64,000 bases of DNA from Streptomyces sp. KL109B (GCF_030766935.1 NZ_JASERL010000015.1:1-64000); one strand, 5' to 3'. Shown: positions 40,118-49,082, numbered from the stretch's first letter. Notes: generated by a model from the sequence alone, not told the origin. Numbers and translations: made by a program.

Positions 40118-43100
40118 ACGCCGCTCCGGGCTCCGGCCCGCGCCCAGGAACCGACGCGTGGGTGGCGGCGGTGCACGGCTCCGAGTACGACGAGAGAGCG
40201 CTGGGGTCGGGCTTTCTGATCGACGACCGGCGGGTGCTGACCTGCGCGCACGTCGCCTGTCCCGGGTGGGAGAAGCAGGGCGAACTGTGGGTGGCGTTCC
40301 CGAAGTCGGACCAGTTCATGGACCGTCGCCTGCGGGTGCGCGAGGTGGTCGCGCCCGAGTCCCCCGCGAAGCGGCGCGCGCAGGACGTGGCGGTCCTCGT
40401 GCTCGACGAGCGGGTGCCGGGCGAGGCGGCGGCGCGGCTGCGCAGACCGGCGCCCGCCGCGCTGGTGGGCGAGGCGTGGTGGGCGTTCGGCTTCCCCGAC
40501 GGCGATCTCTTCGGCAATTCCTCGGACGGCACGGTGGGCGAGGCGCTCGCCTACGGGTGGGTGCGCCTCGACACGTCCTCCCGCTACCCCGTCAAGTCCG
40601 GTTACAGCGGCGCCGCGCTGTGGTCACCCACGTACCAGTCGGTCGTCGGTCTCGTGGGGCAGGCCAGCGGTTCCGGTGACGCGCGGGCCTTCACGCTGCA
40701 CCAGGCCGACAAGTGTCTGCCCGAGCAGAAGCTGGCGCTGCTGGCCGACTGGTCGGCGGAGGCGGCGGGCGAGACGGCGCTCGCCGCGTGGGGCTGGACG
40801 CTCGACGAGGATCCGGAGGCGGGCCGGCACTGGCGGCCGCGGGCCCGCGGCGTCAGCACGGACGCCGAGCGGGGTTTCCGGTTCCGGGGCAGGACCGCCG
40901 CGCTCAGCGAGATCGTCGACTGGATGACGTGCGCCGCAGCGCCGCGCCAGGCCCTGGTGGTGACCGGGTCGCCGGGTGTCGGCAAGTCTGCGGTGCTCGG
41001 CCGCGTGGTGACCTCGGCGGATCCCGGCATCGCGGCGTCACTGCCCGCCGACGACGAGGGGGTGCGGGCGCCGCCTGGCTCGGTGTCCTGCGCGGTGCAC
41101 GCCAAGGGCAAGACGGCCCTTGAGGTCGCCAAGGAGATCGCGAGCGCGGCCTCCGCGCCGCCTCCCGAGCGCGCGAGCGAGCTGGCCGACGTGCTGCGCA
41201 CCGCCCTCACCGAGCGCCCCGCCCGCCCGGACACCCCGTTCGTCGTGGTCATCGACGCCCTCGACGAGGCGACCAGCGCGCAGCAGGCCCGCATGATCGC
41301 CCGGCACATCGCCATCCCGCTGGCGGAGACCTGCGCGGACCTCCAGGTGCGGGTCGTGGTGGGCAGCCGGCGCGGGGACGACGCGGGCAGCCTGCTCGAC
41401 CCGTTCGGCCCGGCCGCCCGCGTCATCGACCTCGACGACCCCGCGTTCTTCGCCGCCGCGGACCTCGTCGCGTACACGATGGCCACGCTCCGGCTCCAGG
41501 GCGACGAGCGCCCCGACAACCCGTACGGCGAGGAGCGCACGGCCCTGCCCGTCGCGACCCGGATCGCCGAACTCGCGGACGCGAACTTCCTCGTGGCCGG
41601 GCTGACCGCGCGCGGCCACGGCCTGCACGACACGCGCGCGGTGCCGCCCGCGGCCATCGCGTTCACACCCACCGTCGCCGCGGCCCTCCAGGAGTACCTG
41701 GCGCGGCTCCCGGCGGTCGACGGCGCTCCGGCGGCCGAGGTGTTGAGCGTCCTCGCGTACGCGGAGGCGCCGGGGCTGCCGCTGGCGCTGTGGCGGGAGG
41801 GCGTCGCGGCCCTGACGGGACACCGACTGACGGAGAATCAACTCCGGTCGCTCGCGCGGTCGTCGGCGGCGAACTTCCTCGTCGAGACCGGGGTGAACGA
41901 GCAGAACACCGGGGTGTTCCGGCTGTTCCACCAGGCGCTGGACGACGGCCTGCGGCAGGGCCGCGCCACCGAAGGCAGCCGGAACGAGGCCGGGGGCGGC
42001 GGGAACGAGGCCGGGGGCGGCGGGAGCGACGCCGACGAACGCGCCCTGGCGCGCGCCTTCTTGGCCTACGGGCAGGGCGTGGGCTGGGACCGGGCGCCCG
42101 GCTATCTGCTGCGGTCGCTGCCGCGACACGCGGTGCGCGGGCGCGTCGTGGACGAGTTGCTGGCGGACGAGGAGTACGCGCTGCACGCGGATCTGCGGCG
42201 GCTCATCCCGGCGGGCGGCGAGGCGTCGGGGGCGATGCGCGAGCGCGCCCAACTCCTGCGCAGGACACCGGAGGCGATCGGCGTCGGTCCTGCGCGGCGG
42301 GCGGCGCTGTTCAGTGTGACCGAGAGCCTTCAGGGGGCGGGAGAGGCCTATCGGTCGACGGCGAACGCAGGCCCGTACCGGGCCGAGTGGGCGACCATCG
42401 CGCCGCGCGACGAAGAGGCGGTGCTCGAAGGCCACACCGGCGAGATCCGGGCCGTGTGCGCCCTTGGCCCGCAGGACGGCACGCTGGTCGCCAGCGCCGC
42501 CACCGACGGCACCGTACGCCTGTGGGACCCGGTCACCGCACGCCAAGTACGGCGTCTTACACCCGAGTTCAGCCACATGAGAGGAATGTGCGGCCTCCAG
42601 GTGGCGGGCCAGGCGTACCTCGCGGTGGCCTCGGACCTCAACGTGTCGTTGTGGAACGAGACCCAGGAGCGCTCGGCGGGTCGGCTGTCCGACTTCGGCC
42701 TCGGTCTGATCCGCGATCTGTGCGCGCTCGACACACCCGAAGGCCCCGTTCTCGCGACCGCCACCACGGAGGGCCAGATCATCCTGTCGGACCCGACCGG
42801 GGAACGCGGCAGCGAGATCTTCGAAGCGCACTCCGGCTGGGTGGAGCGGGTGTGCGCGGTCGAGCTCGACGGCGAGACACTCCTGGCGTCCAGCGGGGAC
42901 GAGGACGACCGGAGCATCAAGCTGTGGCGCCCAGGAACCCGGGAGTGCGTGCGCGTCAGGCGCGGACACGACGCCAGCAACGCCCTGACATCCGTGCGGA
43001 TCGGCCGGCACACCATGCTCGCGGGGCTCGACGCGGACGGCGTGATCTGCCTGTGGGATCCGGCCGACGACGAGAACGTGCACATCCTCGCCAGGGACGA

Positions 43101-44217
43101 GCTCGCGTCCACGCTCTGCTCCGTACGGGTCGGGAGCCGGACCCTGCTCGCCGCGCCCAGCGGCGACGTGGTGCGGCTGTGGGATCCCGTCACGGGCGCC
43201 GCCGCGGGCACCCTCCAGGGCCACTCCGACTCCGTGGACGCCCTGTGCGTACTGCCCGTCGGCGGCCGGGAGTTGCTGGCGAGCGGCGGCGCCGACCACA
43301 CGGTGCGGCTGTGGGACCCGGAGGCCCCGCGCACGGCCCGTACGGGCGCGGTCCGCGCGCTCTCACCCGCGTACGGCGGCACCGACAAGGTCTGGGTGGC
43401 GGCGGGTGGCGACGACGGCACCACGCGCGTCCTCCAACCCGAGTCCGCCTCCCCCGTCGTCACGTTGCGGACGAACGACGACTGGGTGCGCGCGGTGTGC
43501 CCCGTCGTCCTCGACGGCCGGGCGCAGCTCGTCGGAGGCGGGGACGACGGAGCCGTCTGGCGGTGGGACCCCCTCGACCTGGAGGTCGCCGTGGGGCGGG
43601 CGAGCCCCTCCCCCGCGTACACCATCTGTACGGTTTCTCTCGGCGGCGACACCCTGCTGGCCACGGGCCACGCGGACGGCACGGCCCAGCTGTGGGACCC
43701 GTACACGCTCAAGGTCACGCACACGTGCCGCTTCCCTACGGGGATCTACGCCATGTGCCCCGTCGACGTCGACGGCCACCCACGTGTCGCCACCGCGACC
43801 GACGGGCTCGACGGCGCGGTGTGGCTGTGGGACCCGGCGTCCGGGCGGCGCGTCAAGCACGTCGAGACACACGACACGTACGCGATGTGCGCGGTCCCCT
43901 TCGCCGGGCGCACCGCGCTGGCCACCGCGCACGCGGACGGCCTCGTACAACTGTGGGACGCGCGCAGTGGGGCGGCGGTCGGCGGCATCGCGTCCCACAG
44001 CGGCGCGGTCAACGCGCTCACCGTGATCGACGGACGTCTCCTCGCCACCGCGAGCAGCGACCGCACCGTCCGCCTCTGGGACCTGGCGACGCTGTCGCCG
44101 GTCGAACAAATCCCTGTACATCACCCGGCGCTTGCCGTCACATGGGTGGAAGGGCGGCTGATCGTCGGCCTCGACCACGGGCTCCTGGCCCTCACCATCA
44201 GAGGATTGAGCGCGTGA
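40114..44217 (+). CDS. Trypsin-NACHT-WD40 protein (STAND-like)
   Basis: 1367 residues in three parts. Residues ~15-190 are a trypsin-like serine protease with H46 (RRVLTCAHV), D91 (QDVAVLVLD) and S165 (SGYSGAAL). Residues ~255-560 are a NACHT/STAND NTPase: Walker A at 285-292 (GSPGVGKS) and Walker B VVVIDALDEAT. A helical region and a Gly-rich linker containing a duplicated 8-residue unit (NEAGGGG) follow. From about residue 770 (LEGHTGEIRAVCAL) at least 12 WD40 blades with LWDP motifs (VRLWDPVTA, ICLWDPAD, VWLWDPAS, VRLWDLAT) run to the end, enough for two propellers. STAND proteins of this design sense a ligand through their repeats and oligomerise to trigger an effector, here a protease. 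Coupled to Trypco1 and TOPRIM genes. Confidence 0.87.
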   Translation: MNAAPGSGPRPGTDAWVAAVHGSEYDERALGSGFLIDDRRVLTCAHVACPGWEKQGELWVAFPKSDQFMDRRLRVREVVAPESPAKRRAQDVAVLVLDERVPGEAAARLRRPAPAALVGEAWWAFGFPDGDLFGNSSDGTVGEALAYGWVRLDTSSRYPVKSGYSGAALWSPTYQSVVGLVGQASGSGDARAFTLHQADKCLPEQKLALLADWSAEAAGETALAAWGWTLDEDPEAGRHWRPRARGVSTDAERGFRFRGRTAALSEIVDWMTCAAAPRQALVVTGSPGVGKSAVLGRVVTSADPGIAASLPADDEGVRAPPGSVSCAVHAKGKTALEVAKEIASAASAPPPERASELADVLRTALTERPARPDTPFVVVIDALDEATSAQQARMIARHIAIPLAETCADLQVRVVVGSRRGDDAGSLLDPFGPAARVIDLDDPAFFAAADLVAYTMATLRLQGDERPDNPYGEERTALPVATRIAELADANFLVAGLTARGHGLHDTRAVPPAAIAFTPTVAAALQEYLARLPAVDGAPAAEVLSVLAYAEAPGLPLALWREGVAALTGHRLTENQLRSLARSSAANFLVETGVNEQNTGVFRLFHQALDDGLRQGRATEGSRNEAGGGGNEAGGGGSDADERALARAFLAYGQGVGWDRAPGYLLRSLPRHAVRGRVVDELLADEEYALHADLRRLIPAGGEASGAMRERAQLLRRTPEAIGVGPARRAALFSVTESLQGAGEAYRSTANAGPYRAEWATIAPRDEEAVLEGHTGEIRAVCALGPQDGTLVASAATDGTVRLWDPVTARQVRRLTPEFSHMRGMCGLQVAGQAYLAVASDLNVSLWNETQERSAGRLSDFGLGLIRDLCALDTPEGPVLATATTEGQIILSDPTGERGSEIFEAHSGWVERVCAVELDGETLLASSGDEDDRSIKLWRPGTRECVRVRRGHDASNALTSVRIGRHTMLAGLDADGVICLWDPADDENVHILARDELASTLCSVRVGSRTLLAAPSGDVVRLWDPVTGAAAGTLQGHSDSVDALCVLPVGGRELLASGGADHTVRLWDPEAPRTARTGAVRALSPAYGGTDKVWVAAGGDDGTTRVLQPESASPVVTLRTNDDWVRAVCPVVLDGRAQLVGGGDDGAVWRWDPLDLEVAVGRASPSPAYTICTVSLGGDTLLATGHADGTAQLWDPYTLKVTHTCRFPTGIYAMCPVDVDGHPRVATATDGLDGAVWLWDPASGRRVKHVETHDTYAMCAVPFAGRTALATAHADGLVQLWDARSGAAVGGIASHSGAVNALTVIDGRLLATASSDRTVRLWDLATLSPVEQIPVHHPALAVTWVEGRLIVGLDHGLLALTIRGLSA

Positions 44218-44843
44218 CGGAGACGACGGACACGGCGGGCATGAAGGCGTTCCACGACGCGGTCGGCGACTGGGCGGCGGGCGGGCCGGAGGAACCCGCG
44301 CGGGAGTTGGCGGGACGCCTTCGCGTGCGCGGCGCCGTGCTACTCGAAGGCCTCAGCGATGTCGCGGCCGTCGAGGCGCTCGCCGGGCGGCGCGGCCGGG
44401 ACCTCGCGGCCGAGGGGGTGTGCGTCGTGTGCATGGGTGGCGCCATGAACGTGGGGCGGTACGCCCGGCTGCTCGGCGCGCCGGGGCTCGGGCTGCGGCT
44501 CACCGGGCTGTGCGACGAGCATGAACGGCGGTATTACGACCGGGCGTTGGAGCCGCGGCGCGACGCCGTCCTCGTGTGCGTCGCCGATCTGGAGGACGAG
44601 TTCATCCGCGCGCTCGGCGTGGACCGCGTCGAGGCGCTCGTCCGGGACGCGGGCGAGTGGCACCCCTGGCAGACCTTCGCCCGCCAGCCCGCCCAGCAGG
44701 ACAAGTCCGCGCACCGCCGGCTGCGCCGCTTCCTCGGCACCAAAGCGGGCCGCAAGATCCGCTACGGGCGGCTGCTGACGGAGGCGGCGTGCGACGCGGG
44801 GTGCGTACCGGCGCCTCTGGAGGAGCTGTTCGCGCACCTGTAG
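44214..44843 (+). CDS. Stand-alone TOPRIM protein (OLD-like)
   Basis: 209 residues from GTG 44214, which overlaps the previous stop by 4 bases. A TOPRIM-like core has VLLEGLSDVAAVEALAGRRG (E45, D49), VCVVCMGGAMNVGRYARLLG, and LTGLCDEHERRYYDRAL (D101, D-x-H instead of D-x-D), followed by VADLEDEFIRALGVDRVE. These resemble the C-terminal TOPRIM of OLD-family nucleases, but the ATPase half is missing, so any ATPase would have to come from another protein. Substrate and activity are not shown by sequence. Its tight coupling to the trypsin-NACHT-WD40 gene suggests a nuclease arm of that system; membership of a generic Streptomyces family is an alternative. Confidence 0.75.
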   Translation: MTETTDTAGMKAFHDAVGDWAAGGPEEPARELAGRLRVRGAVLLEGLSDVAAVEALAGRRGRDLAAEGVCVVCMGGAMNVGRYARLLGAPGLGLRLTGLCDEHERRYYDRALEPRRDAVLVCVADLEDEFIRALGVDRVEALVRDAGEWHPWQTFARQPAQQDKSAHRRLRRFLGTKAGRKIRYGRLLTEAACDAGCVPAPLEELFAHL

Positions 44844-44852
44844 GCGAGCCTT

Positions 44853-45458
44853 ATGTGCGTCGGCATGTTCCTCGTGCAGCTCGACGTCACCGTCGTCAAT
44901 GTGGCACTCCCCCATATCGGCCAGGACCTCGGCTTCGTACTGACGCTGTATCTGCAGAAGGTGCAGCACCACGACGCCCTGACGGCGGGCGCGCTGCTGC
45001 TGCCGCTGTTCGTTCCGCTGGCCGTGTGCGCGCCGTTCACGGGGCGGCTCGCCGCGCGTCTCGGGCCGCGGCCGCCGATGGTCGCCGGTCTCCTGGTGGG
45101 CGCGGCGGGCGCCGCCTGCCTGCTGGCACTGACACCCACCTCCTCGTACGCCGATGTGCTGCCCACGCTGCTCGGGCTCGGGCTCGGCATGGGGCTGCTC
45201 ACGGCCGCCGTGGTCGCCGCCGCGCTCCAGGCGGGCCCGCCGGAGCGGCCGGGTCTTTCGTCGGGTGTCAACAACACGGCGCGGCAGGCGGCGGGCGCGC
45301 CCGGCATCGCGGTGTTCGGGGCGCTGGCGCGGGACCCGGATTCGCCGGCCCGGTTCACGGTGGGGCTGCACCACATCGGCGTACTCGCGGCCGTGCTGTG
45401 GCTCGGCGCCGCGGTGTTGACCGTACGTGTCGTGCCGCGGTCCCACCGGGTGCGCTGA
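44853..45458 (+). pseudogene. DHA2-type MFS transporter with internal deletion
   Basis: 202 residues that start like helix 1 of a DHA2 exporter (GMFLVQLDVTVVNVALPHIG) but continue within about 30 residues into a later helix (LTLYLQKVQHHDALTAGALL, TGRLAARLGPRPPMVAGLLV). DHA2 proteins need about 460-500 residues for 14 helices; about 250 residues in the middle, including motif A and most of the first half, are missing. The frame is still open, so the deletion was in frame. The gene is 9 bp after the TOPRIM gene. It is unlikely to transport anything. Confidence 0.8.
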
Positions 45459-45496
45459 GCGATCTTCGCGTGGCGGCCGGACGTAATCTTGGCCGC

Positions 45497-45892
45497 ATGC
45501 AGTCCTACACAATCGGCCAGGCCGCACGGCTGCTCGGCGTCAGCCCCGACACCGCGCGGCGGTGGGCGGACGCCGGGCGGATCGACACGCACCGCGACGC
45601 GAGCGGGCGGCGCGTGGTCCAGGGCAAGGATCTCGCCGCGTTCTCCGTGGAGTTGGCCGCGGGTGACGACAACGACGAGCACCCCTCGTACACCTCGGTG
45701 CGCAACGCCTTCCCCGGCATCGTGACGGCCGTGAAGCTCGGGGACGTGGCCGCCCAGGTGGAGATCCAGGCCGGGCCGCACCGTCTGGTGTCGCTCCTTA
45801 CGCGGGAGGCGGTGGAGGAGCTCGGTCTTGAGGTCGGCATGGAGGCGACGGCGCGCGTGAAGTCGACGAATGTCCATGTCGACCGTACGTGA
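45497..45892 (+). CDS. Molybdate-binding regulator: helix-turn-helix plus Mop domain
   Basis: 131 residues. Residues 1-50 are a MerR/excisionase-like helix-turn-helix (TIGQAARLLGVSPDTARRWA, RIDTHRDASGRRV). Residues ~65-130 are a Mop/TOBE domain (SVRNAFPGIVTAVKLGDVAA, LVSLLTREAVEELGLEVG, ATARVKSTNVHV), which binds molybdate as an oligomer. It precedes modABC on the same strand by 151 bp, so it probably senses cell molybdate and controls the importer. ModE is the related, larger regulator in other bacteria. Confidence 0.87.
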   Translation: MQSYTIGQAARLLGVSPDTARRWADAGRIDTHRDASGRRVVQGKDLAAFSVELAAGDDNDEHPSYTSVRNAFPGIVTAVKLGDVAAQVEIQAGPHRLVSLLTREAVEELGLEVGMEATARVKSTNVHVDRT

Positions 45893-46043
45893 CTCCTTGC
45901 GCCCCACCGTGTACGTACGAACGCACATGCACACCTGACCCGTCCATCCATCGGGATCATGCGAACCCACAGGCGACTTCTGCCTGGCAGATGCGGCAGT
46001 ATGGTCGGCGTAAGCGTTCCAGGACACGTAGGGGAGCTGAACC

Positions 46044-46874
46044 GTGACAACCCGTTCCGCGCGCAGGACCACGACCCGCCGGATACTCCAGGCGACCGGC
46101 GTCGGGGCGGCGGCGGTGCTGACGCTGAGCGCCTGCGGATCGTCCGACGCGCAGTCCTCCGATTCGGCGTCCGGCTCCTCCTCCAGTGACAAGAAGCTGT
46201 CCGGCACGGTGAACGTGTTCGCCGCGGCCTCCCTCAAGGAGAGCTTCACGAAGCTGGGCAAGCAGTTCGAGAAGGAGCACCCCGGCACCAAGGTCACCTT
46301 CAACTTCGGCGGCAGCGACAGCCTCGCCGCTGGCATCACGGGCGGCGCCCCCGCCGACGTGTTCGCGGCGGCGAGCCCGAAGACGATGAAGACCGTGACG
46401 GACGCCGGGGACGCGGCGGGCAGGCCGAGCACCTTCGTCCGCAACCAGCTGGAGATCGCCACCCTCCCCGGCAACCCGCACAAGGTGTCGTCCCTGAAGG
46501 ACCTCACGAAGCCCGGCCAGAAGGTCGTGCTGTGCGCGAAGGAGGTGCCGTGCGGGTCGGCCGCGCAGACGGCGCTGGCCGCGAGCAAGCTGAAGCTCAC
46601 CCCGGTCTCGTACGAGCAGGACGTGAAGAGCGCCCTGACGAAGGTGGAGCTGAAGGAGGCCGACGCGGCCGTCGTGTACAAGACGGATGTGCACGCCGCG
46701 GGTGACAAGGTGGAGGGCGTGGAGTTCCCCGAGTCCAAGGACGCGATCAACGACTACCCGATCGCCCAGCTGAAGAAGGCGCCGAACGCCGACGCCGCCA
46801 AGGCGTTCATCGAGCTGGTCAAGTCCGGCGACGGGCAGCAGGCACTGACCGAGGCCGGATTCCTCAAGCCGTGA
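46044..46874 (+). CDS. modA: Molybdate-binding lipoprotein ModA
   Basis: 276 residues from GTG 46044 with AGGGGAGC upstream. A twin-arginine-like start (RRTTTRRILQATG) precedes a lipobox at LTLSAC, then a Ser-rich linker. The mature part carries SGTVNVFAAASLKESFTKLG and FGGSDSLAAGITGGAPADVF, and the C-terminus ends DGQQALTEAGFLKP, all standard in ModA. It captures molybdate or tungstate outside the cell for ModBC. First gene of the modABC operon, overlapping modB by 4 bases. Confidence 0.93.
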   Translation: MTTRSARRTTTRRILQATGVGAAAVLTLSACGSSDAQSSDSASGSSSSDKKLSGTVNVFAAASLKESFTKLGKQFEKEHPGTKVTFNFGGSDSLAAGITGGAPADVFAAASPKTMKTVTDAGDAAGRPSTFVRNQLEIATLPGNPHKVSSLKDLTKPGQKVVLCAKEVPCGSAAQTALAASKLKLTPVSYEQDVKSALTKVELKEADAAVVYKTDVHAAGDKVEGVEFPESKDAINDYPIAQLKKAPNADAAKAFIELVKSGDGQQALTEAGFLKP

Positions 46875-47704
46875 GCGTGCCGGCCACCGACACCGTGCGG
46901 GGCGGCGGGCCGCGGCGCCGCCGTGGCCGCGTCCCTCCCCTGCCGCTGCTCGCGCCCGCGATCGTCGGTCTCGCGTTCCTCGTGGTGCCGCTGCTCGCGC
47001 TGCTCGTACGGGCCCCGTGGGCGGACCTGCCCGAGCAGCTGACCAGCCCCGAGGTGTGGCAGGCGCTCCAACTGTCCCTGGTGTGCGCCACGTTGGCGAC
47101 GCTGGTGAGTCTGGTGCTCGGGGTGCCGCTGGCGTGGCTGCTCGCGCGCACGGAGTTCCCGGGGCGTGGTGTCGTACGGGCGTTGGTGACGCTGCCGCTG
47201 GTGCTGCCGCCCGTGGTGGGTGGTGTCGCGCTGCTGACGGCGCTCGGCCGCAACGGTGTCGTCGGCCAGTACCTGGACCAGTGGTTCGGGATCACGCTGC
47301 CGTTCACGACGACCGGTGTCGTCATCGCCGAGGCGTTCGTGGCGATGCCGTTCCTCGTGATCAGCGTCGAGGGGACGCTGCGGGCGGCCGATCCGCGGTA
47401 CGAGGAGGCGGCGACGACGCTGGGCGCGTCCCGGTTCACGGCGTTCCGGCGGGTGACGCTGCCGCTGATCGCGCCGGGGATCGCGGCGGGTTCGGTGCTC
47501 GCGTGGGCGCGGGCGCTCGGCGAGTTCGGCGCCACCATCACTTTCGCCGGCAACTTCCCCGGCCGCACCCAGACCATGCCGCTCGCCGTGTACCTCGCCA
47601 TGCAGAGCGACCCGGCGGCGGCGATCTCCCTCAGCCTGGTGCTGCTCGCCGTGTCGATCACGGTGCTCGCCGGGTTGCGTGACCGTTGGATGACCGCGTC
47701 ATGA
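46871..47704 (+). CDS. modB: Molybdate permease ModB
   Basis: 277 residues, six membrane segments. The EAA loop is EEAATTLGASRFTAFRRVTL followed by PLIAPGIAAGSVLAWARALG, the site for docking the ATPase, and GEFGATITFAGNFPGRTQTM is the strongly conserved C-terminal ModB region. The start GTG overlaps the modA stop (GTGA), and its stop overlaps modC (ATGA). Pairs with ModC to form the transporter. Confidence 0.93.
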   Translation: MSVPATDTVRGGGPRRRRGRVPPLPLLAPAIVGLAFLVVPLLALLVRAPWADLPEQLTSPEVWQALQLSLVCATLATLVSLVLGVPLAWLLARTEFPGRGVVRALVTLPLVLPPVVGGVALLTALGRNGVVGQYLDQWFGITLPFTTTGVVIAEAFVAMPFLVISVEGTLRAADPRYEEAATTLGASRFTAFRRVTLPLIAPGIAAGSVLAWARALGEFGATITFAGNFPGRTQTMPLAVYLAMQSDPAAAISLSLVLLAVSITVLAGLRDRWMTAS

Positions 47705-48786
47705 CGGACCTTGAGAAGACTGTGGCGTACGAGGATGTGAGCGGCGGCGGCCTCGACGCGCGGCTCGTCGTGGACCGGGGCGACTTCCGGCTCGATGTCA
47801 CGCTGAGCGCGGAGCCCGGCGACGTCGTCGCGCTGCTCGGGCCGAACGGGGCGGGGAAGACGACCGCGCTGCGCGCGCTCGCCGGCCTCACGCCGCTCGA
47901 CGAGGGGCATCTGCGGCTCGACGGCGCGGCGTTGGACCGCACCCCGCCCGAGTCCCGGCCGGTGGGCGTGGTGTTCCAGGACTACCTCCTCTTCCCGCAT
48001 CTGAGCGCGCTCGACAATGTGGCGTTCGGTCCGCGCTGCCAGGGCGCGACGAAGGCCGAGTCCCGTACGCGGGCACGGGCGTGGCTCGACCGCATGGGGC
48101 TCGCGGCACACGCGGGCGCGAAGCCGCGGCGGCTGTCCGGGGGGCAGGCGCAGCGGGTCGCGCTCGCGCGGGCGCTCGCGACGCGGCCCCGGCTGCTGCT
48201 CCTCGACGAGCCGCTGGCCGCGCTCGACGCCCGTACGCGGCTCGATGTGCGGGCCCAACTCCGGCGCCATCTCGCCGAGTTCGAGGCGGTGGCGGTGCTC
48301 GTCACGCACGATCCGCTGGACGCGATGGTGCTGGCCGACCGGCTCGTCGTCGTCGAGCACGGTCACGTGGTGCAGGAGGGCGCGCCGTCGGACGTCGCGC
48401 GGCGCCCGCGCACGGACTACATCGCGCAGTTGGTGGGGCTCAACCTGTACCGGGGCGTCGCCGAGGGGCATGCGGTGCACGTGGCCGACGGTGGGCCTGT
48501 CATCACGACGACCGAGGAGCTGGCGGGTCCGGTGTTCGTGGCGTTTCCGCCGAGTGCGGTGACATTGCACCGGGAGCGGCCGAGCGGGTCCAGTGCGCGT
48601 AATTCGTGGCGGTGCGAGGTCTCCGGGATGGAGACGCACGGGGATCAGATTCGGGCGGCCTTGAGCGGGGAGCTTGCGCTGGCCGCGGATCTGACGACGG
48701 TGGCGGCGGCGGAGTTGGGGCTGCACCCCGGGGCGGAGGTCTGGGCGACGGTGAAGGCGACGCAGACGCACGCGTATCCCGCCTGA
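47701..48786 (+). CDS. modC: Molybdate importer ATPase ModC
   Basis: 361 residues from ATG 47701. Walker A is GPNGAGKTT, the Q-loop VVFQDYLLFP, the signature LSGGQAQRVALARAL, Walker B LLLLDEPLAALD, and the H-loop VTHDPLDAM. Residues ~295-361 are a Mop-type TOBE domain (SGMETHGDQIRAALSGELAL, GLHPGAEVWATVKATQTHAY) that may bind molybdate and regulate activity. With ModA and ModB it forms the complete molybdate importer. Confidence 0.93.
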   Translation: MTDLEKTVAYEDVSGGGLDARLVVDRGDFRLDVTLSAEPGDVVALLGPNGAGKTTALRALAGLTPLDEGHLRLDGAALDRTPPESRPVGVVFQDYLLFPHLSALDNVAFGPRCQGATKAESRTRARAWLDRMGLAAHAGAKPRRLSGGQAQRVALARALATRPRLLLLDEPLAALDARTRLDVRAQLRRHLAEFEAVAVLVTHDPLDAMVLADRLVVVEHGHVVQEGAPSDVARRPRTDYIAQLVGLNLYRGVAEGHAVHVADGGPVITTTEELAGPVFVAFPPSAVTLHRERPSGSSARNSWRCEVSGMETHGDQIRAALSGELALAADLTTVAAAELGLHPGAEVWATVKATQTHAYPA

Positions 48787-48836
48787 CCGGGTGCTGCGTC
48801 GCGGCCCGCCGCTCGGTGGCGTCACCGTGGCCCCGC

Positions 48837-48888
48837 TCTCGGGGCCCTGCCCCGGCCCCCGCGCCTCAATCGCCGGCGGGGCTTGAAT
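48837..48888 (+). repeat. Dispersed intergenic repeat, copy D
   Basis: Copy with GGGGCCCTGCCCCGG, CCCCGCGCCTCAATCGCC and GGCGGGGCTTGA, about 50 bp downstream of modC. Confidence 0.78.
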
Positions 48889-48944
48889 TCCCGCGATGTG
48901 AGACACGCCCCCACGCACCCCGCCGCGAACCCTAAAGTGGACGC

Positions 48945-49028
48945 ATGTTCGGACCCGCTCGGCACCTGGCTCTCGCGCTCTTCGCGGCCACGACGTGGAG
49001 TGTCGACGACGCGCTCTGTCGTCGCTGA
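48945..49028 (+). CDS. Short leader peptide ending Cys-Arg-Arg
   Basis: 27 codons, MFGPARHLALALFAATTWS then VDDALCRR, then TGA, 54 bp upstream of the YeeE-type transporter gene. Streptomyces sulfur-metabolism genes are often preceded by peptides with a CRR or CR ending, in which a cysteine codon near the stop may let the ribosome sense cysteine or Cys-tRNA. A tag this small is easy to form by chance, but the Cys-Arg-Arg end and the sulfur-type transporter fit that pattern. No separate ribosome site is clear. Confidence 0.5.
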   Translation: MFGPARHLALALFAATTWSVDDALCRR

Positions 49029-49082
49029 CACCTGCCCCCCACCTGTCCGAGCCGTTCCCACTCCCCCTGCCGGAGATCTCCC

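Noticed and set aside
41790..44843. Long plus-strand frame of over 1000 codons across the trypsin-NACHT-WD40 and TOPRIM genes
   Set aside because: Its second part coincides with the TOPRIM gene frame; before 44214 the composition is Arg/Gly/Pro-rich without any motif. It is the shadow of the WD40 gene, extended by chance into TOPRIM.
45893..46043. Molybdenum-cofactor riboswitch before modA
   Set aside because: I could not see the conserved stems; the upstream Mop regulator gene is a simpler explanation for control.
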